Shown here one piece after another: positions 1 to 9,088 of a DNA stretch of 64,000 nucleotides; positions within the stretch are counted from its first letter, which is position 1; each line of letters begins with the position of its first letter. The position numbers and the translations under genes are program-made. Under the pieces are notes generated by a model. That model did no database searches, was not told the origin of the DNA, and saw only the letters and a program-made list of their open reading frames with translations. The stretch spans positions 184,982 to 248,981 of the forward strand of contig WGNP01000006.1 in assembly GCA_016124495.1 (NCBI GenBank), written 5' to 3'. This DNA is from Hyphomonas sp. Its GTDB lineage: Bacteria > Pseudomonadota > Alphaproteobacteria > Caulobacterales > Hyphomonadaceae.

Positions 1-2
1 CG

Positions 3-362
3 TACGAGCCGGATGTCCGCGCCAAGATCGAATGGCGTATCGGCATCACCGGCAAGAGCCTCGAGATCCTCTACGCTCAGGGCGTCAGGATCGCCTTCGG
101 AACGGATGCCGGCGTCTCCAAGCATGGCCGCAACGCGGACGAGTTCGAACTTATGGTGAAATTCGGCATGCCGCCAGTCGAAGCCATAAAGGCCGCTACG
201 GTCAATGCCGCCGACTTGCTCGGACTGACCGCCGAGATCGGCACGCTGGAGCCCGGCAAGAGCGCAGACCTCATCGCTGTGAAGGGCGACCCGTTGAAGG
301 ACGTGAAAGTCCTCAAGCAGGTTGATTTCGTCATGGTGCGCGGGGATGTGGCCAAGGAATAG
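3..362 (+). CDS. Amidohydrolase family protein, C-terminal part (5' end outside window)
   Basis: An open frame runs in from the left edge and ends at TAG 360-362, giving about 119 residues of a longer protein. The visible part has the C-terminal features of the metal-dependent amidohydrolase superfamily (imidazolonepropionase/prolidase-like branch): FGTDAGVSKHGRN, which carries the catalytic metal-ligand Asp, a helix with PPVEAIKAATVNAADLLG, and the closing strand block GTLEPGKSADLIAVKGDPL. Members hydrolyse amide bonds and many in this branch are secreted with an N-terminal signal peptide, but that end is missing here, so substrate and location cannot be judged. It is convergent with alanine dehydrogenase, 118 bp away. 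Confidence 0.85.
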   Translation, partial: YEPDVRAKIEWRIGITGKSLEILYAQGVRIAFGTDAGVSKHGRNADEFELMVKFGMPPVEAIKAATVNAADLLGLTAEIGTLEPGKSADLIAVKGDPLKDVKVLKQVDFVMVRGDVAKE

Positions 363-480
363 GGCATCAGAAAAGTTGTGTCACGCCCGGTCGCGCATCC
401 AGTAAGTCGTCCGGATTTCGTCCAACTGTTTCCTGTCATCCCAGCCTGTCACGCCGATCGGCGCACAGCCGTGGCGGGCG

Positions 481-1605
481 TCAGGTAAAGGCGACGTTCA
501 GCCAGCTCGGGCGCACATAGGTCTCGCCGAGATCGCGCGCGACAAGCTTGTGCGCGATCGTGCCCTGATCGACGGTCAGGCCATTTGCCAGGTGCCGGTT
601 CGCATTGATGGCACCGCGCGCGCCCTTCGCTGCGATCTGCATGACAAAGGGTAGGGTGGCGTTGTTCAGCGCGTAGGTGGATGTGCGCGGCACTGCGCCG
701 GGCATGTTGGCGACGCAGTAGTGAAGTATTCCGTCTACGTCATAAATCGGGTCTTCGTGCGTCGTCGCATGGCTTGTCTCGAAACACCCGCCCTGGTCGA
801 TCGCAATGTCCACCAGCACCGCGCCGGGCTTCATCGTCTTCAGCTGCTCGCGGCTGACGAGCTTCGGCGCCGAAGCGCCCGGGATCAGCACTGCGCCGAT
901 CACGAGGTCGGCCTCCTTGATCGCTTCGGCCAGCGCATGCGCGGTCGAGTACATCGTCTTCAGGCTGCCGCGGAACTGCTCGTCGAGCTGGCCGAGGCGC
1001 ACATTGTTCCGGTCAAAGACGGTTACGTCGGCGCGCATGCCCACCGCAATTTCCGCCGCATGGGTGCCTGAGACGCCGCCGCCGATGATCACTACCTTGG
1101 CCGGCGCCACGCCCGGCACGCCGCCGAGCAGGATGCCGCGTCCACGCTTCGTGCGCATCAGCGCCCAGGCGGCGACCTGCATCGACATGCGCCCGGCCAC
1201 CTGGCTCATCGGACGCAGCAGCGGCAGGCCGCCTTCTGCGTCGGTGACGGTTTCATAAGCGATCGCGAGGCAGCCCGATTTCATCAGCCCCTTCGCCTGC
1301 ACCGGATCCGGCGCAAGGTGCAGGTAGGTGAAGAGGGTATGCTCCGGCGTCAGGCGCGCGGTCTCTTCCGGCTGTGGCTCCTTCACCTTCACGATCAGCT
1401 CGCTGCCGCCGAACACCGCTGCAGCGTCCGGCCCGATCTGCGCCCCGACGGCGACATAGGCCTCATTGTTGAAGCCCGAATTCACACCCGCATTCGATTC
1501 TACCAGGACGCTGTGACCCGCCCGGACGAGCTCGCCCACACTCTCCGGTGTAAGGCCGACACGGGATTCCTGTTTCTTGATTTCGGTTGGAACGCCAATG
1601 CGCAT
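481..1605 (-). CDS. ald: Alanine dehydrogenase
   Basis: 374 residues, the usual length for Ald, which catalyses reversible NAD-dependent oxidative deamination of L-alanine to pyruvate and ammonia in the cytoplasm. The N-terminal block MRIGVPTEIKKQESRVGLTP is characteristic of the AlaDH/PNT family. Catalytic residues are visible as K75 (in VKVKEPQ) and H96 (in TYLHLAP), and the NAD-binding Rossmann turn is GGGVSG at 175-180. The ATG at 1605 is preceded by a strong AAGGAGAGG ribosome site. It appears to be a single transcription unit. Full length and all motifs present, so the call is secure. Confidence 0.96.
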   Translation of the reverse strand: MRIGVPTEIKKQESRVGLTPESVGELVRAGHSVLVESNAGVNSGFNNEAYVAVGAQIGPDAAAVFGGSELIVKVKEPQPEETARLTPEHTLFTYLHLAPDPVQAKGLMKSGCLAIAYETVTDAEGGLPLLRPMSQVAGRMSMQVAAWALMRTKRGRGILLGGVPGVAPAKVVIIGGGVSGTHAAEIAVGMRADVTVFDRNNVRLGQLDEQFRGSLKTMYSTAHALAEAIKEADLVIGAVLIPGASAPKLVSREQLKTMKPGAVLVDIAIDQGGCFETSHATTHEDPIYDVDGILHYCVANMPGAVPRTSTYALNNATLPFVMQIAAKGARGAINANRHLANGLTVDQGTIAHKLVARDLGETYVRPSWLNVAFT

Positions 1606-1705
1606 GAAGCCTCTCCTTGGGGAAGGTCTAACCCTATACCGCCCCTTTCCGGCAACTTCCAGCCCTCTCTGGTGAGGTGTGCCACGCGGTGAGAAACTTG
1701 CCGGG

Positions 1706-2386
1706 CTAGCTTCTGATCGTCAGCGTCAGGATCAGGCGCTGGGCAGCCGGAGCAAAATTTCCGATGTCGGTGTCCGAGTAGCGAAGGTCGATGGCGGCGG
1801 CGCCCCGCGAAACTGTCGAGCCGATTGACCAATTGGTATAGTCGCCGTCCGTTTCGCTTGCGTAAGATCCGATGGCTGCGTCCAGGCTGAAAGACGGGCT
1901 TAACGCGTAGCCAGCTTTGAGGCTCGTATAGACATAGTCTTCACCGGGACTGAAGGCGCCGTCGGTTGCCACCCAGAAACCGGTATCGAAGCTGTATCCA
2001 AGTCCGCCGCTGAGTTCCAGACCACTCAGGCCCTCCGCGTCGGCGCCCGGATAGTCAAAGAAAGTTGCTCTCAGATCCCAGCTGACGCCGTTTTCCAGCA
2101 CGTCAGCCAGTCCCGTGTAGGCGCTGACTTCCAGATATGCGGCGGATGTATCACCAAAATCGACTGTTGACGCCCACACCCCGGCATAGAGCGCGCTGTT
2201 TGTGTAATCGAACCCGCCCTGAATCGCGGGGTTCCCGTTTGATGAAGAGATACCCCGATCGGTATAGTCGGTGGCAAGGGAGGCATTGGCAGTCCAGCTG
2301 CCTTGCGCCGCAGCCTTTTTCTCAAACACGGGCATCTCAGCGGCGATCAGGCACACCGAAGCTTTCATCAACAACGATGGTTTCAT
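1706..2386 (-). CDS. TorF-family putative porin, probably impaired copy
   Basis: 226 residues resembling the TorF/CHP02001 outer-membrane family: LATDYTDRGISSSNGNPAIQGG near the N-terminus, repeated amphipathic strands and DGDYTNWSIGSTVSRGAAAI plus LRYSDTDIG near the end. It is paralogous to the next gene upstream on the same strand. Two features are odd. The signal peptide is poor: the short core ASVCLIAA is followed by charged residues (EMPVFEKKAAAQG). The C-terminus is IRS rather than the terminal aromatic residue that outer-membrane barrels normally use for BAM-dependent assembly. Family membership is clear; whether it still folds in the membrane is uncertain. Confidence 0.8.
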   Translation of the reverse strand: MKPSLLMKASVCLIAAEMPVFEKKAAAQGSWTANASLATDYTDRGISSSNGNPAIQGGFDYTNSALYAGVWASTVDFGDTSAAYLEVSAYTGLADVLENGVSWDLRATFFDYPGADAEGLSGLELSGGLGYSFDTGFWVATDGAFSPGEDYVYTSLKAGYALSPSFSLDAAIGSYASETDGDYTNWSIGSTVSRGAAAIDLRYSDTDIGNFAPAAQRLILTLTIRS

Positions 2387-2619
2387 GATCGTCGGCCTCC
2401 GGTTTCAGTATCGGAGGGCATGGGATTGAAGTCCAGTCTGTTCAGGAGATGCGGGGCCGGGGGTGTTCAAACACCTGTTCGGGGCGCGGCGCAGCGCTCT
2501 GCCTGATCAGCGATCTGCAGGCTGCGCCAGTCGCCGGCAGGTCGTGACGGCGACCAGAGCCTGTTTCCCGACGGTATCACCGGGGCGGCCGACAAACTTG
2601 GCTTTGGCCGTGCTGCAAT

Positions 2620-2655
2620 AAAAATGTCCCTCTCCCGGCGGGCCGGAAGAGGGAC
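2620..2655 (-). terminator. Rho-independent terminator of the porin gene at 2701-3366
   Basis: On the minus strand GTCCCTCT pairs with AGAGGGAC (8 bp, with further CCGG/CCGG pairing inside) and is followed by ATTTTTATT. It sits 45 bp past the stop of the upstream porin gene. The remaining sequence of the 314-bp gap 2387-2700 shows no gene that I can support. Confidence 0.75.
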
Positions 2656-2700
2656 AACAGGCCTGGCTCAAGCCCCGCCGTGATACGTTGAGGCGAAAAC

Positions 2701-3366
2701 CTAGAAGACCTTCGAGATCATGACGACGAAGTTCTCGTCTGCAACGTCACCGGCGACGGCGTCGTCGATGTCCGTGTCGCTGTACTTCAGCGTCAGGTCG
2801 AACGCGCCGAACGCGTAGGCACCGCCGAGCGACCAGTTGGTGTAGTCGCCGCCGCCGTCGAAGCTGGCATTGCCAACGCTGGCGAGGCCCTTCAGTTTTT
2901 CGGAGAAGGCGTAGGCGCCCGTGCCCTCGACATAGGTGTTCTTGTTGTCGGGGTCATAATAGGCGGTTGCGCCGAGGGTGACCGCGTCGACAGTGTAGCC
3001 AAGGCCGGCTTTAACTTCGACGAAGTCGAGATCTTCTTCACCCGGAAAGAAGTAGCCGATCACGCCGACGTCCCAGCTGAGGGCTTCGGTGAAGGCGCCG
3101 CGGAAGCCGCCATAGAGGTCGATTTCGATATCAGCGTCCGAGCCGTAATCCACGTTGGACGCCCAGCCACCGACATAGAAACCGCCATTGGTGTAGTCGA
3201 CGCCGCCTTGAATGGTGGCACCGTTATCGGTCTGCGAAACGCCGCGCCAGACGTAGTCATTTGCGACCGCAGCGTTGAAGGACACATCGCCTTGAGCATG
3301 TGCGCCGCCGGCGGCTGCAATGAAGGCGGCGGCGAGAAGGCTGGCCCGGGACAGATTGCTTTTCAT
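2701..3366 (-). CDS. TorF-family putative porin
   Basis: 221 residues from the ATG at 3364-3366. I prefer this start over longer in-frame options because it opens a textbook signal peptide (MKSNLSRASLLAAAFIAAAG, cleaved after GAHA/Q) and has GAGG about 11 nt upstream. The mature part starts with FNAAVANDYVWRGVSQTDNG, the typical opening of TorF/CHP02001 outer-membrane proteins, and ends in KVF, the aromatic C-terminus expected for BAM recognition. Acidic loops such as FFPGEEDLDF suggest cation binding, but no substrate can be named. The 1706-2386 gene is its tandem paralogue. A terminator follows. Confidence 0.87.
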   Translation of the reverse strand: MKSNLSRASLLAAAFIAAAGGAHAQGDVSFNAAVANDYVWRGVSQTDNGATIQGGVDYTNGGFYVGGWASNVDYGSDADIEIDLYGGFRGAFTEALSWDVGVIGYFFPGEEDLDFVEVKAGLGYTVDAVTLGATAYYDPDNKNTYVEGTGAYAFSEKLKGLASVGNASFDGGGDYTNWSLGGAYAFGAFDLTLKYSDTDIDDAVAGDVADENFVVMISKVF

Positions 3367-3580
3367 TAGAGGGAACCTCGATTCTGTTATTACGCTCCTG
3401 ATCAAGCGTCGACCGCCTAACTGCCGGTCGGGGGGCAGAAATTCGATGCCAAACCTAAGGTAAACCCCGCACAAGGGCGGCGTTCGCCGGGCTTTTGAGC
3501 AGCCAATTGCACGCTTGCCTCAGCTTTGTGCGATGCAGCGAGTCCACACTTGTGTGGCAGATTCGCAACATATTCAGTCC

Positions 3581-4396
3581 CTAACGCGCCACGAGCGGCG
3601 CATATCCGAGGTGCATGCCCGCATCGACCAGCAGGGTCTCGCCCGTCACGTGCCGAGAGGCATCGGTGAGGAAGAACACTGCCGAGTCCGCGATATCGTC
3701 GGGCCCGCTGGCAACGTTCAGCGGAACCGACGCGGCGACGCCGGCTTCCATCTTGGTGTATTGCTCGGCGCTCATTTCGTCCTTGAACCAGCGCGTGCCG
3801 ATGAAGCCCGGGCAGACGGCGTTGACGCGGATGGCGGGCGCGAGGGCGCGCGCGAGGCTGAGCGTCATGGTGTTGAGCGCGCCCTTGGTGGCCGCATAGG
3901 CGACCGACGATCCGATGCCGGTGACACCGGCAATGGAGGAGACATTGAGCACCGCCGAGGCGCGCCCGGTCTGCCTGTGTGCTTCGACGAGCAGGGGTTT
4001 CACCTTCTGCACCATCAGGAAGGGGCCCGCGACGTTCACCGCGTAGGTGTGCAGGAAGTCTTCCCTTGTCAGCGCATCGAGATCCGAATGGTCGCGCGCA
4101 TGTTTGGTGATGCCCGCATTATTGACGAGGATATCGAGACGGCCTGCCTGCGCCGCTGCTTCGGCGAGCTTCGCGCAGCCTTCATCGGTCGAGACGTCTG
4201 CCTGCACGAGCCGCGCCTGCGCGCCGGCCTTCTGGCAATCGGCAACGGTTGCTTCGCCGTCTGCAACCGACTTGGTGCAATTGATGATGACGCTGGCGCC
4301 GCGCTCGGCGAGGCGAAGCGCGATCGAGCGGCCGAGACCGGTGGCCGATCCGGTGACGAGGGCGCTGCGCCCTTCGAGGTCCTTGGGCTGGTTCAT
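3581..4396 (-). CDS. SDR family NAD(P)-dependent oxidoreductase
   Basis: 271 residues of a classical short-chain dehydrogenase/reductase. It shows the cofactor motif TGSATGLG (15-22), the NNAG structural motif (92-95) and a catalytic Ser-Tyr-Lys set around S153/S154, Y167 and K171 (AYAATKGAL). PG near 196-197 and the late T/V-GETLLVDAG segment are typical of 3-oxoacyl-ACP reductase-like members. The ATG at 4396 follows GGAGGAG at a good distance. Physiological substrate unknown; 3-ketoacyl or 3-hydroxy reductions are the commonest roles. It stands alone between a porin gene and the BLUF gene, which is divergent. Confidence 0.9.
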   Translation of the reverse strand: MNQPKDLEGRSALVTGSATGLGRSIALRLAERGASVIINCTKSVADGEATVADCQKAGAQARLVQADVSTDEGCAKLAEAAAQAGRLDILVNNAGITKHARDHSDLDALTREDFLHTYAVNVAGPFLMVQKVKPLLVEAHRQTGRASAVLNVSSIAGVTGIGSSVAYAATKGALNTMTLSLARALAPAIRVNAVCPGFIGTRWFKDEMSAEQYTKMEAGVAASVPLNVASGPDDIADSAVFFLTDASRHVTGETLLVDAGMHLGYAPLVAR

Positions 4397-4556
4397 GTTT
4401 CTCCTCCCGGGTTATCTTCAAACTCTGGTTTCCCTCGTATCCCGCAGCATCCTGCCGTGTCCACTGCAGCGCTCGCGATGGGCGAGTAAGCCCCCCGCTT
4501 GTAAGCAACCGGCGACCCCGCGAGAAAGTGTCAACACAGCTTTACGGAGTCTCCCT

Positions 4557-5054
4557 TTGGCCGGATTGTTTCGCATCGTATATGTGAGCACGGCCCAGCC
4601 CGGGCTCACCGACAGCGATATCGAATCGCTGCTCAACGCAGCGCAATCGAACAATGACGAGCGTTTCATCACCGGGTATCTCGTGCATAACGGCCCGAAC
4701 TTCATGCAGTTGATCGAGGGCCCGTTCAACGAAATCGACGAAGTGTATGGCCGCATCCTGCGTGACCGGCGCCATTCGGGTATCGTACGCATTCAGGCAG
4801 AATGGGCTGATCACCGCGTATTTCCGAACTGGTCGATGAATTATTTCCGTGTCGACCGGCACGGTTCGGTGGGGTCCATGATCTCGCGCGGCGCGGACTC
4901 GGTCGACAGCCTGATGGAAGCGGGCGTACCGCGCGACGTGTTGCACCTGTTTTCCAAATTCATACAGCAGACGGAGTATCCCGAGCCGCGCTCGGACCGC
5001 GCTGCCCCCTCTGGAAGAGCCCGGCAAGACCAGCAGCAAGACCCACAAGCGTAA
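4557..5054 (+). CDS. BLUF-domain blue-light sensor protein (TTG start)
   Basis: 165 residues beginning at TTG 4557, preceded by ACGGAG. No ATG exists near the domain start, so TTG is the best choice. Residues 4-95 are a BLUF domain, which binds FAD and signals blue light by rearranging hydrogen bonds around the flavin. All five key positions are present, each shifted by one relative to the cyanobacterial Slr1694 protein as I recall its sequence: Y9 (RIVYVS), N33, Q51 (NFMQLIEG), W92 and M94 (NWSM). There is no fused output domain; the rest is a short helical cap, so it should act through a partner. After the CCCCC run at 5005-5009 the reading becomes Gln-rich and stops at 5054, while the +1 frame stays open to 5268 (see findings). 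Confidence 0.93.
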   Translation: MAGLFRIVYVSTAQPGLTDSDIESLLNAAQSNNDERFITGYLVHNGPNFMQLIEGPFNEIDEVYGRILRDRRHSGIVRIQAEWADHRVFPNWSMNYFRVDRHGSVGSMISRGADSVDSLMEAGVPRDVLHLFSKFIQQTEYPEPRSDRAAPSGRARQDQQQDPQA

Positions 5055-5273
5055 GCCCGCCGACGAGCAGGCTGACCGGGTCGGCGCCGAAGATCTCAAA
5101 GTATTACGTACAGCCCTGGGTACTGAGGAAGACGAGCGCCCTGGCCGACAGGAAACTGCTGCGGCGCGTGAGCAGCGCGAGAGAGCGGCGAGCGCTGCCC
5201 AGCCGATCGAGAATGGCCATTCGGGAACGGTCAACGCGGTTTTCTGCCAGGTTTCGCAGGCCGCGTAGTCCTC

Positions 5274-5620
5274 TTAGCGGCTGGCGCTCCACGCGCGGTC
5301 ACCCAGAATGTTGCCCCAGAGCGCGCCGACCCAGAATGCGAAACAGCATCTGCCCGGCCGCGCCCGCGCCGCGGTGCGCGGCGCAGAAGGCGGCGGCGAG
5401 CGCGCCGAAGACACCGATCGTGATCAGCGCTTCCTCGACGAACAGGGCGTAGGAGGCGTGCCATCAGCCGGCGCCCGCGCCGAACACGGCGCCGAGGGCG
5501 AGAGCCCCGAGGGCGGCAAGGAACGCCGAGCGGAACCAGACTGCGCCGGGGGACGTTCGGCACAGCGCGCATCGCGCGCCAGCTCCGGCAGGTATGTTTG
5601 TCACTTTTTTGTTGCTTCGG
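5274..5620 (-). pseudogene. Remnant of a small integral membrane protein
   Basis: The minus strand reads as a hydrophobic protein cut into pieces. One frame gives VWFRSAFLAALGALALGAVF, then an in-frame TGA near 5464-5466, then WHASYALFVEEALITIGVFG and ALAAAFCAAHRGAGAAGQML. A frame change near 5335 is needed to continue as FWVGALWGNILGDRAWSASR, ending at TAA 5274-5276. The pieces read naturally as consecutive segments of one membrane protein, with one nonsense and one frameshift lesion. I do not recognise the family. The rest of 5269-5887 contains no other gene that I can support. Confidence 0.45.
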
Positions 5621-5887
5621 GGTCCTTCTTCCTCGGCCAGATGAAGATCCTGCGGGTGTCCTTCGAAATTCGGCCATTTCCCTCGTGGCGGCGTTCGCGC
5701 CGCTGCGGGTGATGCTGTTCTGGCTGGTCTGGGTACATGTGGGCCGGCGGCGGCGGAAGACAGCGCCCGCGTGAAGCGGTTCGCCTTGCGGGCGAACGAA
5801 ACCTCTTGCCGTTCCGGTAAGCATGGACAAGGCGCGGTACGCGGCTTAACTGCGCAACGGTTTTCACGGCTTCCAGGGCTCGGGCGA

Positions 5888-7888
5888 ATGTTCAAAAAGA
5901 TATTGATTGCCAACCGCGGCGAGATCGCCGTCCGCGTTATCAAGACATGCCGCAAGATGGGCATCAAGACGGTAGTGGTTTATTCCGACGCCGATGCCGG
6001 CTCCATGGCGGTCGAGATGGCGGATGAGAGCGTCCATATCGGCGGATCGCCCGCCGCGCAGTCCTATCTTGTGGCCGACAAGATCATCGCTGCCGTGCGC
6101 CAGACCGGCGCTGAGGCAATCCATCCGGGCTTCGGCTTCCTGTCCGAGAACGCCGCCTTCGCCAAACGCCTCGAGGAAGAGGGCATCGGCTGGATCGGCC
6201 CGAACGCCTTCGCGATCGATTCGATGGGCGACAAGATTTCCTCGAAGAAGCTGGCCGCCGAGGCGGGGGTCTCGACGGTGCCCGGCCATATGGGCCTGAT
6301 CGAGGACACCAAGGAAGCCATCAGGATCTCGAAACAGATCGGCTATCCGGTTATGATCAAGGCGTCCGCCGGCGGCGGCGGCAAGGGCATCCGGGTCGCA
6401 GCGAATGACAAGGAAGTCGAAGAAGGCTTCCCGGCAGTGAAGGCCGAGGCTAAGGCCTCGTTCGGCGACGACCGCGTGTTCATCGAGAAGTTCATTCTCG
6501 AGCCGCGCCACATCGAAATCCAGGTGCTGGGCGACAAGCATGGCAACTGCCTGTGGCTGAATGAGCGCGAATGCTCTATCCAGCGCCGCAACCAGAAGGT
6601 CATCGAGGAGGCGCCCTCGCCGCTGCTCGATCCTGAGACGCGCAGGAAGATGGGCGAACAGGCCGTCGCCCTCGCTAGGGCTGTCAACTATGACAGCGCC
6701 GGCACGGTGGAATTCGTCGCGTCCGGCAAGGACAAGGGCTTTTATTTCCTTGAAATGAATACGCGTCTGCAGGTCGAGCATCCGGTCACAGAGATGATCA
6801 CCGGCATCGATCTGGTGGAGCAGATGATACGCTCCGCTTATGGCGAGAAGCTGAAGCTCAAGCAGTCGGACATCAAGATCAACGGCTGGGCCGTGGAAAG
6901 CCGGGTATATGCGGAAGATCCCTATCGCAACTTCCTGCCGTCGATCGGCCGCCTGAAGCGTTTCCATCCGCCTGCGGAAGGAAAGCTCGGCAAGGGCGAA
7001 GTGCGCATGGATTCCGGCGTGCGCGAAGGCGACGAGATCTCGATGTTCTATGACCCGATGATCGCGAAGCTCGTGACCTGGGGCAAGGACCGCGACACCG
7101 CGCTGGACGTGCACGGCGAGGCGCTCGACCGGTTCCACATCGAAGGTATTCAGGACAATATCCCGTTCATCGCGGCTGTGATGGACGAAAAGCGCTTCCG
7201 CTCCGGCAACATCACCACGGCCTATATAAAGGACGAGTTCCCGGAAGGCTTCCAGGGCGTCCCGGCCACCAGGGAGCAGGAAGTGCAACTGATCTGCTCG
7301 GCGGCCTACGTGCACGCCTTCTTTGACCGCCGCGGCGGCGAAATCTCCGGCCGCCTTGCGCCCCGCGCGCCGCGCCGTGAATGGGTTGTCATTCTCGGCG
7401 ACCAGCATCACCCGGTAACCATCGATATCGGCCGCGATGGCGAAGCCGAGATTGCCTTGGACGGAGGAAAGCCGCACAGCCTTATGACGTCCTGGAAGCC
7501 GGGCAGGCACCTCGTCGAAGGCGTGCTGGACGGTAAGGCGTTTGCCGTGAAGTTTGCCGACCGCACCGAGGGCTATCTCTTCCGCCACCGGGGCGTGGCC
7601 CTGCGGGCGCTGGTCTGCACGCCGTTCGTCGCCGACATGCACAGCCGCCTGCCGGAAAAGCCGAAAGCCGACACCTCGAAGCTGATTATTTCGCCGATGC
7701 CGGGGCTTGTCGTGTCGATGAACGTGACGCTCGGCCAGGTCGTGCAGGAAGGCGAAGCTGTCTGCATCGTTGAAGCGATGAAAATGCAGAATATCATCCG
7801 GGCGGGAGCTAATGGCACGGTCAAGGCCATAAATGTCAAGCCGGGCGAAAGCGTCGCCGCAGATGAAATCATGGTCGAATTCGCCTGA
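5888..7888 (+). CDS. pccA: Propionyl/acetyl-CoA carboxylase biotin-containing (alpha) subunit
   Basis: 666 residues from ATG 5888, chosen because MFKKILIANRGEIAVRVI is the standard start of this family; the open frame upstream has no family similarity. Residues 1-450 are biotin carboxylase: the glycine-rich ATP-grasp loop KASAGGGGKGIR, the EMNTRLQVEHPVTE block and the C-terminal BC domain. A middle BT-like linker follows, and the final 70 residues are a biotinyl domain with AMKM, K632 being the biotin site. Together with a beta carboxyltransferase subunit (not in this window) it would carboxylate propionyl-CoA, feeding methylmalonyl-CoA metabolism. Length and linker favour PccA over 3-methylcrotonyl-CoA carboxylase. 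Confidence 0.92.
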   Translation: MFKKILIANRGEIAVRVIKTCRKMGIKTVVVYSDADAGSMAVEMADESVHIGGSPAAQSYLVADKIIAAVRQTGAEAIHPGFGFLSENAAFAKRLEEEGIGWIGPNAFAIDSMGDKISSKKLAAEAGVSTVPGHMGLIEDTKEAIRISKQIGYPVMIKASAGGGGKGIRVAANDKEVEEGFPAVKAEAKASFGDDRVFIEKFILEPRHIEIQVLGDKHGNCLWLNERECSIQRRNQKVIEEAPSPLLDPETRRKMGEQAVALARAVNYDSAGTVEFVASGKDKGFYFLEMNTRLQVEHPVTEMITGIDLVEQMIRSAYGEKLKLKQSDIKINGWAVESRVYAEDPYRNFLPSIGRLKRFHPPAEGKLGKGEVRMDSGVREGDEISMFYDPMIAKLVTWGKDRDTALDVHGEALDRFHIEGIQDNIPFIAAVMDEKRFRSGNITTAYIKDEFPEGFQGVPATREQEVQLICSAAYVHAFFDRRGGEISGRLAPRAPRREWVVILGDQHHPVTIDIGRDGEAEIALDGGKPHSLMTSWKPGRHLVEGVLDGKAFAVKFADRTEGYLFRHRGVALRALVCTPFVADMHSRLPEKPKADTSKLIISPMPGLVVSMNVTLGQVVQEGEAVCIVEAMKMQNIIRAGANGTVKAINVKPGESVAADEIMVEFA

Positions 7889-8049
7889 TCCTGCGGCCTC
7901 GCCCCATAGGTACTTAACATTCCGGAAACCGGTTCAGCCTGCTATTATTTCCCAGCGGCGGCGGAGCGGGGAGAGACCTGCCTGTGAAATGACTGTTGCC
8001 GTACAGACAAAGACGGGGCGGGCGCCCCATCGTCAGGAGACCGGAACAC

Positions 8050-8580
8050 ATGCAACTCTTTCTCACCCCCAACGGACGTATCGATCAGGCGACCTACTGG
8101 CGCGCCGTACTCATCCTGCTGGGCATCAGCGCGGCCCTTTCCGTCGTCAGCGCCTTCGTCTCGCCCTTTCTGGGCATCGCCGGCCTGCTTTTCATCTGGC
8201 CGTGGATCGCCGTGCACGTGAAACGCCTGCACGATTCCAACAAATCGGGCTGGCTGACGATCGCCATCGTCGTGCTGGCCGTTGTCGTCTCGATGATTGC
8301 CGGCTTCATTCTGCCAGGCCTGTTCGGTGTGGACCAGGCTGCCCTTCAGGCCGAGATGCAGCGTGAGATCGAGAATGCCGCGGCCGGTGATGCGGCGTTG
8401 GCGATGAGCGCGGCCATGGACGCCTCAAAGCGCATCGCCCAGGCGACACTGCTGCCGAGCATCCTGTCCACTGCCGTAGTGACTGGCGTCGTTGGCGCCG
8501 TGATGGGCCTGTTCAAGACCGATCCGAACGACAACCAGTATGGCCCCGGCCCTGCCGGTGCCAGCGTCGCGTTTACCTGA
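8050..8580 (+). CDS. DUF805 membrane protein, first of four
   Basis: 176 residues from ATG 8050, preceded by CAGGAG; the in-frame start further upstream lacks family sequence. N-terminal amphipathic MQLFLTPNGRIDQATYWRAV, two to three hydrophobic segments (about 17-60 and 70-95) and the hallmark KRLHDSNKSGWLTIA identify DUF805. The C-terminus has an extra hydrophobic helix and the DPNDNQYGPGP tail typical of the family. Function of DUF805 is unknown. An insertion of about 50 residues rich in Ala, Glu and Met sits between the second and last membrane segments. Confidence 0.82.
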   Translation: MQLFLTPNGRIDQATYWRAVLILLGISAALSVVSAFVSPFLGIAGLLFIWPWIAVHVKRLHDSNKSGWLTIAIVVLAVVVSMIAGFILPGLFGVDQAALQAEMQREIENAAAGDAALAMSAAMDASKRIAQATLLPSILSTAVVTGVVGAVMGLFKTDPNDNQYGPGPAGASVAFT

Positions 8581-8613
8581 TCCGTACGCTGACAAACCCA
8601 GGAGGGGCTGTAC

Positions 8614-9060
8614 ATGGTTACGTTTTCGGAAGCTGTAAGGCTTTTTTTCGCGCGCTATAGCGATTTCCAGGGCCGTTCGCGCCGCTCGGAATACTGGTGG
8701 GTCACGTTGTTCAACATCCTCATCGGCTTGGTAGGCGGCATCCTGCTCGCCGTCCTCGGGGGCGGGGATGGATCGGGGCAAATCAACCCGATCGGTTTCA
8801 TCATTATCGCCCTCCTCGGGCTTTACATGCTGGCCATCATCATCCCTTCGATCGCGCTCTTCGTGCGCCGCCTGCATGACATTAACCAGACCGGCTGGAT
8901 TGCACTCGGGCTGTACATCTGCACCATTATCCCGATCATCAACCTGCTGGCTGCGGTCGCGCAGATCGTGATCGGCGTCCTGCCTGGCACCGCCGGCCCC
9001 AACAAATACGGCCCCGACCCCAAAGGGCCCGCCGTGGCTGCCGCCGACGTGTTCGTCTAG
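8614..9060 (+). CDS. DUF805 membrane protein, second of four (canonical form)
   Basis: 148 residues and the most typical DUF805 member of the cluster: FARYSDFQGRSRRSEYWWVT at the N-terminus, RRLHDINQTGW in the loop between membrane helices, and PNKYGPDPKGP at the C-terminus. Four hydrophobic stretches are visible. It starts 33 bp after the previous gene behind AGGAGGGG. A strong terminator follows at 9089, so the first two genes probably form one transcript and the next two another. Confidence 0.88.
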   Translation: MVTFSEAVRLFFARYSDFQGRSRRSEYWWVTLFNILIGLVGGILLAVLGGGDGSGQINPIGFIIIALLGLYMLAIIIPSIALFVRRLHDINQTGWIALGLYICTIIPIINLLAAVAQIVIGVLPGTAGPNKYGPDPKGPAVAAADVFV

Positions 9061-9088
9061 GCGATCCGGCGAACATCCTGCAGAAAGG

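Noticed and set aside
5864..7642. 592-residue open frame antisense to pccA
   Set aside because: It mirrors codon bias of the GC-rich sense gene, has no recognisable domain and lies entirely inside a secure gene.
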